A DNA stretch of 64,000 bases, taken from the NCBI GenBank assembly GCA_036796215.1, contig DAIRDJ010000003.1, positions 1 through 64,000 of the forward strand. Direction: 5' to 3'. A program made the position numbers and the translations under genes. Positions 43,226 to 52,342 of the stretch are shown here, piece after piece. The notes beneath the pieces are model-generated. The model saw only the letters and a list, made by a program, of their open reading frames with translations, had not been told where the DNA came from and searched no databases. The DNA comes from SLRI01 sp036796215. GTDB lineage: Bacteria; Pseudomonadota; Alphaproteobacteria; Geminicoccales; Geminicoccaceae. Numbering within the stretch: the first letter of the stretch is position 1; each line of letters starts with the position of its first letter.

Positions 43226-44303
43226 GCTCGGTGAGCCTGGCCGCCTGATCCTCGGCGATCAGCGCGTCCACCAGCTCGCCCAGGGCCTCGCCGGCCAGGA
43301 CCTGGTCGAGCTTGTAGAGGGTGAGGTTGATGCGGTGGTCGGTGACCCGGCCCTGCGGGAAGTTGTAGGTGCGGATGCGCTCCGAGCGGTCGCCCGAGCC
43401 GACCTGGCCCTTGCGCTCGGCCGAACGTTCGGCCGCGGCCCGGGCGCGCTCCATCTCGAAGAGGCGGGCCTTGAGGATCTTCAAGGCCTTGGCCCGGTTC
43501 TTGTGCTGCGATTTCTCGTCCTGCATGGCGATGGCGATGCCCGTCGGCACATGGGTGATCCGCACGGCACTCTCGGTCTTGTTGACGTGCTGCCCGCCGG
43601 CCCCGGACGCGCGGTAGACGTCGACCCGAAGCTCCGTCTCGTCGAGCTCGAAATCGACCTCCTCGGCCTCCGGCAGGACGGCCACGGTGGCGGCCGAGGT
43701 GTGGATGCGACCACCGGCCTCGGTCACGGGAACACGCTGGACCCGGTGCACGCCCGCCTCGAACTTGAGCTTGGCGAACACACCCCGGCCCTGGACCTCG
43801 GCGACCAGCTCCTTGATCCCGCCGATCTCGGTTTCGCTCAAGGACAGGATCTCGGTGCGCCAGCCCTGGCCCTGCGCGTAGCGTTCGTACATCCGCCAGA
43901 GGTCGCCGGCGAAGAGGGCTGCCTCGTCGCCGCCGGTGCCGGCCCTGATCTCGAGGATCGCACTGCCCTCGTCGGCCACGTCCCTGGGCAGGAGGAGGAC
44001 CTGCAACTCGCGCTCGAGCTCCGGCAGGCGGGCCTCGAGGCATGCTATCTCCTCGTGCGCCATGCCGCGCATCTCGGGCTCGGTCGATGAATCGTCGAGG
44101 AGGCCGTTCAGGCCGCGGATCTCGGCTTTGAGCGCCCGGTAGCGCTCGACGCCCTGGACGATGGGCTCGAGCTCGGCGAACTCCCGGCCGAGCCCGGCAT
44201 AGTCGCCGCCGCCCTCGGCCATCAGGCTGCTGAGCTCGTCGCGCCGCGCCAGGATGGCGTCGAGCTTCTGGTCGAGGCCGGTGCTGGACCGTGAGGTGTT
44301 CAT
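43218..44303 (-). CDS. prfA: Peptide chain release factor 1
   Basis: Terminates translation at UAA and UAG (361 residues). The peptidyl-tRNA hydrolysis motif GAGGQHVNKTESAVRI is intact, with the Gln that PrmC methylates. The codon-recognition region and the N-terminal helical domain (LDAILARRDELSSLMAE) are present. The ATG at 44303 gives the expected length. It is followed directly by prmC. Confidence 0.98.
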   Translation of the reverse strand: MNTSRSSTGLDQKLDAILARRDELSSLMAEGGGDYAGLGREFAELEPIVQGVERYRALKAEIRGLNGLLDDSSTEPEMRGMAHEEIACLEARLPELERELQVLLLPRDVADEGSAILEIRAGTGGDEAALFAGDLWRMYERYAQGQGWRTEILSLSETEIGGIKELVAEVQGRGVFAKLKFEAGVHRVQRVPVTEAGGRIHTSAATVAVLPEAEEVDFELDETELRVDVYRASGAGGQHVNKTESAVRITHVPTGIAIAMQDEKSQHKNRAKALKILKARLFEMERARAAAERSAERKGQVGSGDRSERIRTYNFPQGRVTDHRINLTLYKLDQVLAGEALGELVDALIAEDQAARLTELA

Positions 44304-44364
44304 CGATTGCCCGCTTTGGGGGTTGCCGCGTGAGCGCTTGGTTTTCGGCAGAAATGGGCATTCG

Positions 44365-45907
44365 TCAATGCTGGCCCTGCGGCTCGACCGGGCTCGGCGC
44401 AGCGACGTCCGGCCCGGGTGCCTGTGCCGGCTGCTTCTTCTTGTCGCCCTCGCCGGGCTTCTTCAGGCGGCTCTTCCCGAGCTCGCCGGCCCGTTCCAGG
44501 ACCGGGTAGGCGGTGGCCGCGATAGGCGAGTGGATGCGCTTCAGGTCGCGGATGATGTCGAGATGCAGCGACGAGGTCTCGACCGATTCGGGCAGCCGCC
44601 TGCCGACCCGGGCGAGGTGATTCTCGACGGCCGAGGCCTCCATGTCGCGCACGGCCGTCTTCTCGGCGATCAACTGGCGCGCGAGGCCGATGTCGCCGCG
44701 CATGAAGACGGTGAGGGCGAGCTGCACGTTCTGCACGATCCGGCCGTGGAAGGCCTCGATCTCGGCCATGCCCTCGGCGGAGAAGCGGAGATTGCCCTTC
44801 ATCTTCTTCTCGGCGAGTTCCATCAGGTTGCGATCGATGATGTCGCCGATGTGCTCGAAATTGGTGGTGAAGGTCAGGATCTCGACGCAGCGCTGGCTCT
44901 CGTCGGGCTCGAGCTCCTCCTGGCCGAGGCGCGTGAGGTAGAGCTTGATCGCCTCGTGCAGCGCGTCGACCACGTCGTCCTCGGCCGAGATCGCCTTGAT
45001 GAGCAGCGGATCCTCGACGGCGAAGGCCTGGATCGAGCGGCCGAGCATGGCCTCGACCGCATCGCCGAGGCGCAAGGCCTCGCGCGCGGCGTTGGCCAGC
45101 GCCACGGTCGGGCCGGCGATGGCCTCGGGATCGAGCTGGCGGGGCCGGAGCCGATCATCGCCCTCGGTCGGTTGTTCCGGCTGCAGCAACTCGACCAGCC
45201 GGGCCAATGGTTCCACCAGGGGCAGCATCACGAGTGCGAGGGCGAGGTTGAAGGCGAGATGGAGGTTCAAGACAAGGGCCGTGCCGGAGCCGAGATGGGC
45301 GAGGATGAAGGGGCAGTCCAGGGCAGGGCCGCGAGCGCCAGCAAGGCACCGCTGCCGCGCATCACGAGGTTGCCCAAGGCGGGCCGCCGGCCGGCGGGAC
45401 TGCTGCCGGCGGTGGCGACGACGGGGGCGATGGCGGCGCCGGCATTCGCCCCGAGGACGAACGGGACCGCCATGGCGTGTGGCACCACACCGGCCCCGAC
45501 CAGCCCCGCCACGGTGAGGATCATCGCAATCGAGGCGTGGGCGAGCCAGGTGAGCAAAGCCGCCATGGCGACCGGCGACAGCAGGCGCAGATCAACGGCG
45601 AGCAGCTGGGCTGCGACCGCCGTGCCGATATCGGCGCCGAGCATGACGGCAAGGGCGGCGGTGAGGCGATCAGCCGGCGCTCGGCGAACGCACCGGTGAT
45701 GATCGCGGTCGCCGTCGAGCTCCGCAGCGGCACGGTGATCGAAAGCCCGGTAATCGCGGCCGAGAAGCGGTTGCCCGCGGCCCGGCGCAGAACGTCGCGC
45801 AAGGCCGAGCCGAGCGCCCGGCCGACCCCGGTGCGCACCATGTGCACGCCCCAGAGCAGCAAGGCGATGCCGCCCACCAGCTCGATCAGGATCAGGGTGG
45901 CGTTCAA
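44365..45907 (-). pseudogene. Na/Pi-cotransporter family gene disrupted by two frameshifts
   Basis: Three consecutive minus-strand frames together encode a full Na/Pi-cotransporter II-like protein with a C-terminal PhoU-like domain. Frame one runs from about 45907 and contains LVGGIALLLWGVHMVRTGVG and SSTATAIITGAFAERRLIA. Near 45668 it shifts to a frame reading LTAALAVMLGADIGTAVAA and onward. Near 45320 it shifts again into the frame that reads FILAHLGSGTALVLNLHLAF and continues through the PhoU-like helices to 44365. The first junction looks like loss of one C. The remaining sequence is well conserved, so it is either a recent pseudogene or contains sequencing errors. The 5' end has a TTG start and no clear ribosome-binding site. 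Confidence 0.8.
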
Positions 45908-45994
45908 CCGGGAGGGGCCCCAAGGGATGGTGTCGACAGACCGTAAAGATTAGCCCGCCGCAGCGCCTTCCGTCAAAGCCTTGTCACGCAACCG

Positions 45995-47242
45995 TCACAT
46001 TTCCCGAGCGGTCAGCCGCGTTCCCACCACCGCCCGGTCGACCGTGATCTCCTCGCCCGAATCGAGATCGCGCAGCTTGACCGTGCCGGACGCCAGCTCC
46101 TCGTCGCCCATCGAGATGGCGAAGCGGGCATTGGCGCGATCGGCGCGCTTCATGCGCTGGCCGGGCTTGCCGCGAAAGGCGAGCTCGACCGCGATGCCGG
46201 CATGGCGGAGCTCGCTTGCGAGCTTGCGCGCCTGGGCTTCCGCCGCCGCGCCGATCGGCACGATGGCGACGGCGCGGGGTTCCGCGGGCTCGTTCGTCGC
46301 CAAGAGGGCCAGCCGCTCGACCCCGGCGGCCCAGCCGACGCCCGGGGTCGAGGGCCCGCCGATCTCCTCGACCAGGCCGTCGTAGCGGCCGCCGGCGATC
46401 ACGGCCCCCTGCGCACCGAGTGCTGTGGTCGTGAACTCGAAGGCGGTGTGGGTGTAGTAGTCGAGGCCGCGCACCAGGCGTTCGTTGAGAGTGTAGGCGA
46501 TGCCGAGCTCGTTGAGCCCGTCCCTGACCGCGGCGAAGAAATCCTGGCTCGCCTGGTTCAAGGACTCCTCGAGCCTGGGCGCCTCGCGGACGATCGCCCG
46601 GTCGCCCTCGTCCTTGCTGTCGAGGATGCGCAGCGGATTGCGCTCGAGGCGCAGGCGACTGTCCTCGGAGAGCCGGTCGCGAAAGCCCTCGAGATAGCTG
46701 ACCAGCTGTTGCCGATAGGCCATGCGGCTCTCGGGGTCGCCCAGCGTGTTGAGCTCGAGCGTGACCTGATCGGCAATGCCGAGCCGCTCCAGAATTTGCG
46801 CCCCGATGGCGATCACCTCGACATCGCCCAGGGGCTCGGCCGCCCCGATCAGCTCGACGCCGATCTGGTGGAACTGACGAAGCCGCCCCTTCTGCGGCCG
46901 CTCGTAGCGGAACATCGGGCCCGCATAGAAGAGCTTGAGCGGCAGGGCCTGCAGCATGCCGCCCGAGATCACCGCGCGCGCCACCGCGGCCGTGTTCTCG
47001 GGCCGGAGCGTCAGGCTGTCGCCGCCCCGGTCCTCGAAGGTGTACATCTCCTTGGTGACGACGTCCGAGGTGTCACCCAGGCTGCGCTTGAAGACCTCGG
47101 TGAACTCGAAGATCGGGGTTGCGATCTCCTCGTAGCCGTAGAGCCGGGCGGTGTCGCGGCCCGTGTCGATCACGTGGCGGTGGCGGCGGATGGTCTCGCC
47201 ATAGAGGTCGTGCGTGCCGCGCACCGGCCGGATGCTGGCCAT
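45995..47242 (-). CDS. hisS: Histidyl-tRNA synthetase
   Basis: Class II aminoacyl-tRNA synthetase (415 residues). Motif 1 region and motif 2 (FYAGPMFRYERPQKGRLRQF) are present, as is the histidine-specific RGLDYYTHTAFEF. The C-terminal anticodon-binding domain follows. The ATG at 47242 begins MASIRPVRGTHDLYG, the family-typical start. It lies downstream of ispG, separated by a palindromic element. Confidence 0.98.
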   Translation of the reverse strand: MASIRPVRGTHDLYGETIRRHRHVIDTGRDTARLYGYEEIATPIFEFTEVFKRSLGDTSDVVTKEMYTFEDRGGDSLTLRPENTAAVARAVISGGMLQALPLKLFYAGPMFRYERPQKGRLRQFHQIGVELIGAAEPLGDVEVIAIGAQILERLGIADQVTLELNTLGDPESRMAYRQQLVSYLEGFRDRLSEDSRLRLERNPLRILDSKDEGDRAIVREAPRLEESLNQASQDFFAAVRDGLNELGIAYTLNERLVRGLDYYTHTAFEFTTTALGAQGAVIAGGRYDGLVEEIGGPSTPGVGWAAGVERLALLATNEPAEPRAVAIVPIGAAAEAQARKLASELRHAGIAVELAFRGKPGQRMKRADRANARFAISMGDEELASGTVKLRDLDSGEEITVDRAVVGTRLTAREM

Positions 47243-47267
47243 GGGCCGGTATCTCCAATTTAGGAGA

Positions 47268-47382
47268 GAATGCGGGGGGAATGATTTCCCCCGCGCCCCC
47301 TCGGGACTTCGCGGTGGCGCCTAGGACGAGCGCCGGCGCAAAGTTTCGGTGGGGCGCGGGGAGGATCATCCTCCCCGCATTC
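47268..47382. repeat. Nested palindromic extragenic element between ispG and hisS
   Basis: Two 32-bp arms, 47268-47299 and 47351-47382, are inverted copies of each other (28 of 32 positions match by my alignment). Each arm is itself a near-palindrome centred on ATGAT/ATCAT with G-run and C-run flanks. The 51-bp centre carries a smaller GGCGC/GCGCC hairpin. The element almost fills the 143-bp gap. It resembles a bipartite REP-type or small MITE-like repeat, or could form an RNA structure between the two genes. Confidence 0.7.
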
Positions 47383-47385
47383 CTG

Positions 47386-48621
47386 TCAAGCGGCGCTCTT
47401 GCCGAAGCGCTCCTCGACATAGCGCTCGACCATCGCCTGGAATTCCTGGGCGATGCCGTCGCCGCGGAGCGTCATCGCCTTCTCGCCGTCGATGAAGACG
47501 GGGGCCACGGGGCTCTCGCCGGTGCCCGGCAGGCTGATGCCGATATCGGCGTGCTTGCTCTCGCCCGGGCCGTTGACGATGCAGCCCATGACGGCGACCT
47601 TGAGCGTCTCGACCCCCTGGTAGCGCTCTTTCCAGACCGGCATCTGCAGGGCGAGATAGCCCTCGATCTGCTGGGCGAGTTCCTGAAAGGACGTGCTGGT
47701 GGTCCGCCCGCAGCCGGGACATGCCGCGACCTCGGGGGCGAAGGTGCGCAGGCCCAGCGACTGCAGGATCTCCTGGCAGACCTTGACCTCGGTGGTCCGG
47801 GTCTCGCCGGGCCTGGGGGTCAGGGAGCAGCGGATGGTGTCGCCGATGCCGTCCATGAGCAGCACGGCGAGGGCGGCGGCGCTGGCGGCGACACCCTTCG
47901 TACCCATGCCGGCCTCGGTGAGGCCGAGATGCAGCGCGTAGGTGGAGCGCCTGGCGAGCTCGCGGTAGACCGCGATCAGGTCCGGGACCCGGCTGACCTT
48001 GGCCGAGATGACGATACGGTCGGCACCGAGGCCCATGCGCTCGGCGTGTGCCGCACTCTCGAGCGCCGAGCGGACGAGGGCCTCGCGGAGCACGAAATCG
48101 GCACTCTCTGGCTCCGGCTTCGCCGCATTCTCGTCCATCAGCCTGGCCGCCAGGGCCTGGTCGAGCGAGCCCCAGTTGACGCCGATCCGCACCGGCCGAT
48201 CATGCTGGAGGGCGGCCTCGATCATCGCCTCGAACTGCTTGTCGCGCTTGTCGCCGAAGCCGACATTGCCGGGGTTGATCCTGAGCTTGGCGAGACTGGT
48301 CCCGAGTTCCGGCACGGCGGCGAGCAGCCGATGACCGTTATAGTGGAAATCGCCGACGATCGGCACCTTGTGGCCCAGGAGATCGAGGCGCTCGCGCAGC
48401 CTCGGCACGGCGCGGGCGGCGGCCTCGTCGTTGACCGTCACGCGGACGATCTCGGAGCCGGCGCGGGCGAGCTCGATCACCTGCCGGCAGGTGCCCTCGA
48501 GATCGGAGGTGTCCGTGTTGGTCATCGACTGGACGACGACCGGCGCCCCGCCACCGATCGTGATGTCGCCGACCTTGACGGCCGTGGTCCGGTGGCGACG
48601 GGGCTCGGCGAGGGCAACCAT
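47386..48621 (-). CDS. ispG: 4-hydroxy-3-methylbut-2-en-1-yl diphosphate synthase (GcpE)
   Basis: Iron-sulfur enzyme of the non-mevalonate isoprenoid pathway (411 residues). The N-terminal TIM-barrel part includes VQSMTNTDTSDLEGTCRQV. The [4Fe-4S] ligands lie in ACPGCGRTTSTSF and the later MGCIVNGPGESKHADIGIS. The ATG at 48621 is 17 bp after the rodZ stop, and they are probably co-transcribed. A 3' palindromic element separates it from hisS. Confidence 0.97.
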   Translation of the reverse strand: MVALAEPRRHRTTAVKVGDITIGGGAPVVVQSMTNTDTSDLEGTCRQVIELARAGSEIVRVTVNDEAAARAVPRLRERLDLLGHKVPIVGDFHYNGHRLLAAVPELGTSLAKLRINPGNVGFGDKRDKQFEAMIEAALQHDRPVRIGVNWGSLDQALAARLMDENAAKPEPESADFVLREALVRSALESAAHAERMGLGADRIVISAKVSRVPDLIAVYRELARRSTYALHLGLTEAGMGTKGVAASAAALAVLLMDGIGDTIRCSLTPRPGETRTTEVKVCQEILQSLGLRTFAPEVAACPGCGRTTSTSFQELAQQIEGYLALQMPVWKERYQGVETLKVAVMGCIVNGPGESKHADIGISLPGTGESPVAPVFIDGEKAMTLRGDGIAQEFQAMVERYVEERFGKSAA

Positions 48622-48637
48622 CGGCTCTGGTCTTTCG

Positions 48638-49825
48638 TCAGCGAAGGGCGCGGAGCGCTTCGGGGGTGAGGGTCACATCACGCATGACGGCACCATCGGC
48701 GCCCAGCGGGCCCAGGTTCTGGCCGTCGACCCAGACCTCGAGGCCGCCGGCATTGCCGGTCCAAAGCGCCAGATCCGTGCGATCGGGGATGTCGAAGCGC
48801 TGACCGGGCTCCAGCGTCGTGCTGCGCAGATAGTCGCGGGCGGGGCTCTGCACCTGGATCCAGGCGGCTTCGCGGGCGAGCAGCGTGATGCGCCCCGTAT
48901 CCGAGATCACCGGTATGTCGGCGGTCGCCGGTGCCGGCGGCGCTGCCGCGTCGCCGGGTGCGGCCTGCAGCGCGGCGAGAAGCTCGCCCACCGTGCCGCC
49001 ATCCGGCCGCTCCTCGTTCAGCCGGCGAAGGGCGGCCGTCCGCTCGGCCTCGGCGTCGAGCACCAGGACCGCGAGGCTGTCTTGGGTGGTGCCATTGACG
49101 CCCGTTGCGACGCCCGTTGCCGCATCGGTGCCCGCGGGCGTTGCCGCGTCTCGCTCGGCGACCGCGGCGGTGATGTCGATGCCGCCGGCCGGCGGGGTCG
49201 CCGGGGCCGGAACCGGGGTAGCCACGGTGCTGTTGTCCGGTGCAGCCAGCGCCTCCAGCACGGGCAACGGCTCGCTTGCCGCGTCCGGCGCCGCGTCCGG
49301 CAGGGTGGTCGCGGCGGTGGCCGGCACGGCGGGCTCGTCCTCGAACATGGTGGCGGCATACTGGCCGATCTCGCCCGGCAGCGCCTTGACCCGGGCGAGC
49401 ACGTCGTCACCGGATTGGGCCGCGAACCAGCCGGCATAGGCGACACTCGCGAGCAGCAGGGCCACGACGACGATGCCCATGCTGGGCAGTCGGCTCTCGG
49501 CCACCGGCTGGCGGACCTGCAGCGTGGCCTCGCCTTCGGGTTGCGCCGTCGCCTTCAGCTGGCGGACGAGCTCCGCACCATCGTAGCCGAGATGGTCGGC
49601 ATAGGTGTGCAGGAAACCCATGGCGTAGGTGCGCCCGGGCATCGCCCTGAGGTCGCCCTCCTCGAGCGCTGAGAGATAGGACGGCTTGATGCGCAGGTAG
49701 TCGGCGATGTCGTAGAGGTCCTCGCCGCGTTGCTGCCGCGCCTCGCGCAAATGCCGGCCGATGTCGACGAGACGCTCGGCGATGGGATCGAAGGCAGGCT
49801 GGTGATCAGTCGGTCGACGTGACAC
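48638..49825 (-). CDS. rodZ: RodZ-like cell-shape protein (HTH_25 and DUF4115)
   Basis: A protein of about 395 residues. An N-terminal helix-turn-helix domain (about 18-85, with RHLREARQQRGEDLYDIADY and GLYR-like GRTYAMGFLHTYADHLG) is followed by one transmembrane segment (about 116-136). A long Ala/Pro/Thr-rich periplasmic linker then leads to a C-terminal DUF4115 domain (ITLLAREAAWIQVQSPARDY). RodZ links MreB to the membrane in E. coli. Alphaproteobacterial homologues next to ispG share this architecture. The start is taken as GTG at 49825; upstream sequence to 49897 is not family-like. Confidence 0.85.
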   Translation of the reverse strand: MSRRPTDHQPAFDPIAERLVDIGRHLREARQQRGEDLYDIADYLRIKPSYLSALEEGDLRAMPGRTYAMGFLHTYADHLGYDGAELVRQLKATAQPEGEATLQVRQPVAESRLPSMGIVVVALLLASVAYAGWFAAQSGDDVLARVKALPGEIGQYAATMFEDEPAVPATAATTLPDAAPDAASEPLPVLEALAAPDNSTVATPVPAPATPPAGGIDITAAVAERDAATPAGTDAATGVATGVNGTTQDSLAVLVLDAEAERTAALRRLNEERPDGGTVGELLAALQAAPGDAAAPPAPATADIPVISDTGRITLLAREAAWIQVQSPARDYLRSTTLEPGQRFDIPDRTDLALWTGNAGGLEVWVDGQNLGPLGADGAVMRDVTLTPEALRALR

Positions 49826-49919
49826 GGTCGGAGTATCGCCCCACAGTAGAAGGTCGAAGGATCGGCGGCTGCTTCGCTCCCCGCCTCGGCCGCGCATTAG
49901 GCGCCAAAGCGGTTAAACA

Positions 49920-49948
49920 TTCATAACGAACCGAGGGGCCATCGCCAA
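49920..49948 (-). promoter_or_regulatory. Candidate sigma-70 promoter for rodZ-ispG
   Basis: TTGGCG (49948-49943), a 17-bp spacer and TATGAA (49925-49920) on the minus strand lie about 95 bp upstream of the rodZ start. They fall in the 184-bp gap after ptsP, and the spacing is ideal. Confidence 0.5.
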
Positions 49949-49954
49949 ACATCG

Positions 49955-49971
49955 ATCGTCGACAGGACGAT
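49955..49971 (-). terminator. Hairpin after ptsP
   Basis: ATCGTC and GACGAT form a 6-bp stem with a 5-nt loop about 40 bp after the ptsP stop. No T-run follows. It lies immediately upstream of the rodZ promoter, so it may weakly separate the two units. Confidence 0.3.
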
Positions 49972-50009
49972 TGGCACCCTCTGGTATGCACACAACCGGC
50001 GGTGGTGCG

Positions 50010-52340
50010 TCAAGCGGCGCGAAAACTGCCGTCGGGCAGGACGATGTCGTGGTCATGGGCATAGGCCGAGAGGTGGCGTCTGAGGCTATGGTCGGGCAGA
50101 TCCAACAAGCGATGCACGTAGGCAGCGAGCGGACCCGCATCAAGGGAGCGCAGCATCGCTTTGACCGGGCCGATCTGCGCCGGCGACAAGGAGAGGCGGT
50201 GGACCCCGAGCGCGACCAGGGCCATGGCCTCGATCGGCTGGCTCGCCATTTCGCCGCAGACCGCGAGCGCTACCCCGGTGCTGCGACAGTGCTCGACCAG
50301 CGCCCGGATGAAGGCCAGCGCCGGTGGCGACAGCACATCGTAGCGGCCACCGATCACGGGTGAGCCGCGATCGCAGGCAAACAGGAACTGCAGGAGGTCG
50401 TTGGAGCCCACCGAGAGGAAGTCGACCTCCTTCAAGAGGGTCGGCAGCTGCCAGAAGAGCGAGGGCACCTCCATCATGGCACCCACCTCGAGCCGTTCGG
50501 GCAGGGCCTGGCCACGATCCAGCGCCCGGCGGCGCTCGAGCTCGAGCAGATGCCGGGCCGCCCGGAACTCCGCGACCTCGGCGACCATCGGGAACATGAC
50601 CCTCAAGAGGGGGCGGCCGGCGGCGGCGCGCAACAGCGCGCGCAACTGGTGGCGGAGGATCGCCGGGCGGTCGAGGGTGAGGCGGATCGCCCGCCAGCCC
50701 ATGGCGGGGTTCTCCTCGGCCGGCATCCGCCAATAGGGCAGCTGCTTGTCGCTGCCGATGTCGAGGGTGCGAAAGCAGACCGGCTTGCCGCCCGCCCGCT
50801 CCAGGACCGCGGCGTAGTAGCCGGTCTGCACCTCGGGATCGCGGAAGTCCGGCCGCGACATGAAGGCGAGCTCGGTGCGGTAGAGGCCGACCCCGGCGGC
50901 ACCGGTGGCCTCGAGCTCGCCCACGTCGATCAAAAAGCCCGCATTGATCGAGAGCTCGACCTCGATCCCGTCGCGCGAGACCGCCGGCAGGTCCTTGAGG
51001 CTGTCGAACACCCGGCGGCGTTCCTGGCGATCGCGCATCGCGGCCTGAAAGGCGTCGACCATGTCCTCGGACGCGCGGATCAGGACCTGGCCGTGCCCGC
51101 TGTCCAGCGCCAGCATGTCGCCGCCCTCGACCTGCGCCATGGCGCGCTCGACCCGGCCCAGCATCGGCAGGTCGAAGGCCCGGGCGACGATCGTGACGTG
51201 GGCGGTGGGCGAGCCCTCCTCCAGCACGATGCCGCTGATCTTGGTGTGGTCGTAGTCGATGAGGTCGGCGGCCGAGAGGTTCCGCGCCACGATGATCGAG
51301 CCCGCCGGCATGGCCTTGGCCTCGCCGTGGCTGGCCTTGCCGGCCAGGAGGCGGAGCAGCCGCTCGGCGAGGTCCTCGAGGTCGAGCAGCCGCTCGCGCA
51401 GATAGGGGTCGTTGGCGTGGCCGATCCGGACCCGGGTCTCCTCCTGGACCCGACGGACCGCCGCCTCGGCCGAAAGCCCGGTCTCGATCGCCTCGCGCAT
51501 CCGCCGCCGCCAGCCGGTGTCGTGGGCGAACATGCGGTAGGTCTCGAGCACCTCGAGATGGTCACCGGCGCCGAGATCGGCGCGCTCGAGCATCCTGTCC
51601 AGGGACTGGCGCAGCCCCTCGATCGCTGCTTCCAGCCGCTCGACCTCCTGGACCGGATCGTCGGCGAGCAGCCTTGTGATCTCGATCTTGGCATCGTGCA
51701 GCCAGGCCCGGCCGACCGCGACCCCTTCGACCAGGAGCTGGCCCTCGAGCCGCCGCTGCTCGCGCTTGAGACCGGGAAGATCGGTGTAGCGCTCGCGATC
51801 GACCAGCTCGCCGGTGGCCAGCATCTCGGCCAGGACCGAGGCGATGATCTGCAGCGCCTCGACCTCGTCGTCGCCGTAGCGCTTCTTGACCGTGTTCTGG
51901 ACGACGAGCACGCCCACGACCCGGCCGCCGCGGAGCACCGGCACGCCCAGGAACGACTGGTAGAGTTCCTCGCCGGTCTCCGGGAAATAGGCGAAATTGG
52001 GGTGGTTCTGGGCGCTGTCGGTGTTGATGATGTTGCCCGAGGCCGCGATGGTGCCGACGAGGCCCTGGCCCATGGCCATCCGGGTGCGGTGGACCGACTC
52101 GCGCGCCAGGCCTTCGGTGGCGAAGAGCTCGAGCACGTCGCCGGCTCTGAGCGCGTAGATCGAGCAGACCTCGGCGACGAGGTTGGCGGCGATGAGCTGG
52201 ACGATGCGGTCGAGCCTGGCCTGGCGGTCAACCGGCAGGGCCTGCACCTCGACCAGCCGGCGCAGCAGCTGGCGGGCACCGGAGAGCTCGACGCTGCGCC
52301 GTTCGCCCGGGGCCTCCTCGCCGCGCCGCGCGGCCGGCAT
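50010..52340 (-). CDS. ptsP: Phosphoenolpyruvate-protein phosphotransferase PtsP (EI-Ntr) with GAF domain
   Basis: First enzyme of the nitrogen-related phosphotransferase system (776 residues). An N-terminal GAF domain (about 35-175) senses small molecules. It is followed by the HPr/NPr-interacting helical domain, the swivelling domain with phosphorylated H381 in SPTAHVTIVA, and the PEP-binding barrel. The barrel holds VGLYRTELAFM, FRTLDIGSDKQLPYW, and a catalytic Cys in ALAVCGEMASQPIEA. Proximity to lysC is common in alphaproteobacteria. The ATG at 52340 follows the preceding gene by 2 bp. Confidence 0.96.
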   Translation of the reverse strand: MPAARRGEEAPGERRSVELSGARQLLRRLVEVQALPVDRQARLDRIVQLIAANLVAEVCSIYALRAGDVLELFATEGLARESVHRTRMAMGQGLVGTIAASGNIINTDSAQNHPNFAYFPETGEELYQSFLGVPVLRGGRVVGVLVVQNTVKKRYGDDEVEALQIIASVLAEMLATGELVDRERYTDLPGLKREQRRLEGQLLVEGVAVGRAWLHDAKIEITRLLADDPVQEVERLEAAIEGLRQSLDRMLERADLGAGDHLEVLETYRMFAHDTGWRRRMREAIETGLSAEAAVRRVQEETRVRIGHANDPYLRERLLDLEDLAERLLRLLAGKASHGEAKAMPAGSIIVARNLSAADLIDYDHTKISGIVLEEGSPTAHVTIVARAFDLPMLGRVERAMAQVEGGDMLALDSGHGQVLIRASEDMVDAFQAAMRDRQERRRVFDSLKDLPAVSRDGIEVELSINAGFLIDVGELEATGAAGVGLYRTELAFMSRPDFRDPEVQTGYYAAVLERAGGKPVCFRTLDIGSDKQLPYWRMPAEENPAMGWRAIRLTLDRPAILRHQLRALLRAAAGRPLLRVMFPMVAEVAEFRAARHLLELERRRALDRGQALPERLEVGAMMEVPSLFWQLPTLLKEVDFLSVGSNDLLQFLFACDRGSPVIGGRYDVLSPPALAFIRALVEHCRSTGVALAVCGEMASQPIEAMALVALGVHRLSLSPAQIGPVKAMLRSLDAGPLAAYVHRLLDLPDHSLRRHLSAYAHDHDIVLPDGSFRAA

Positions 52341-52342
52341 CG

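Noticed and set aside
44365..45923. Three separate small genes in place of one transporter gene
   Set aside because: The pieces are consecutive parts of one Na/Pi-cotransporter-PhoU-like protein, so a frameshifted single gene is the better explanation.
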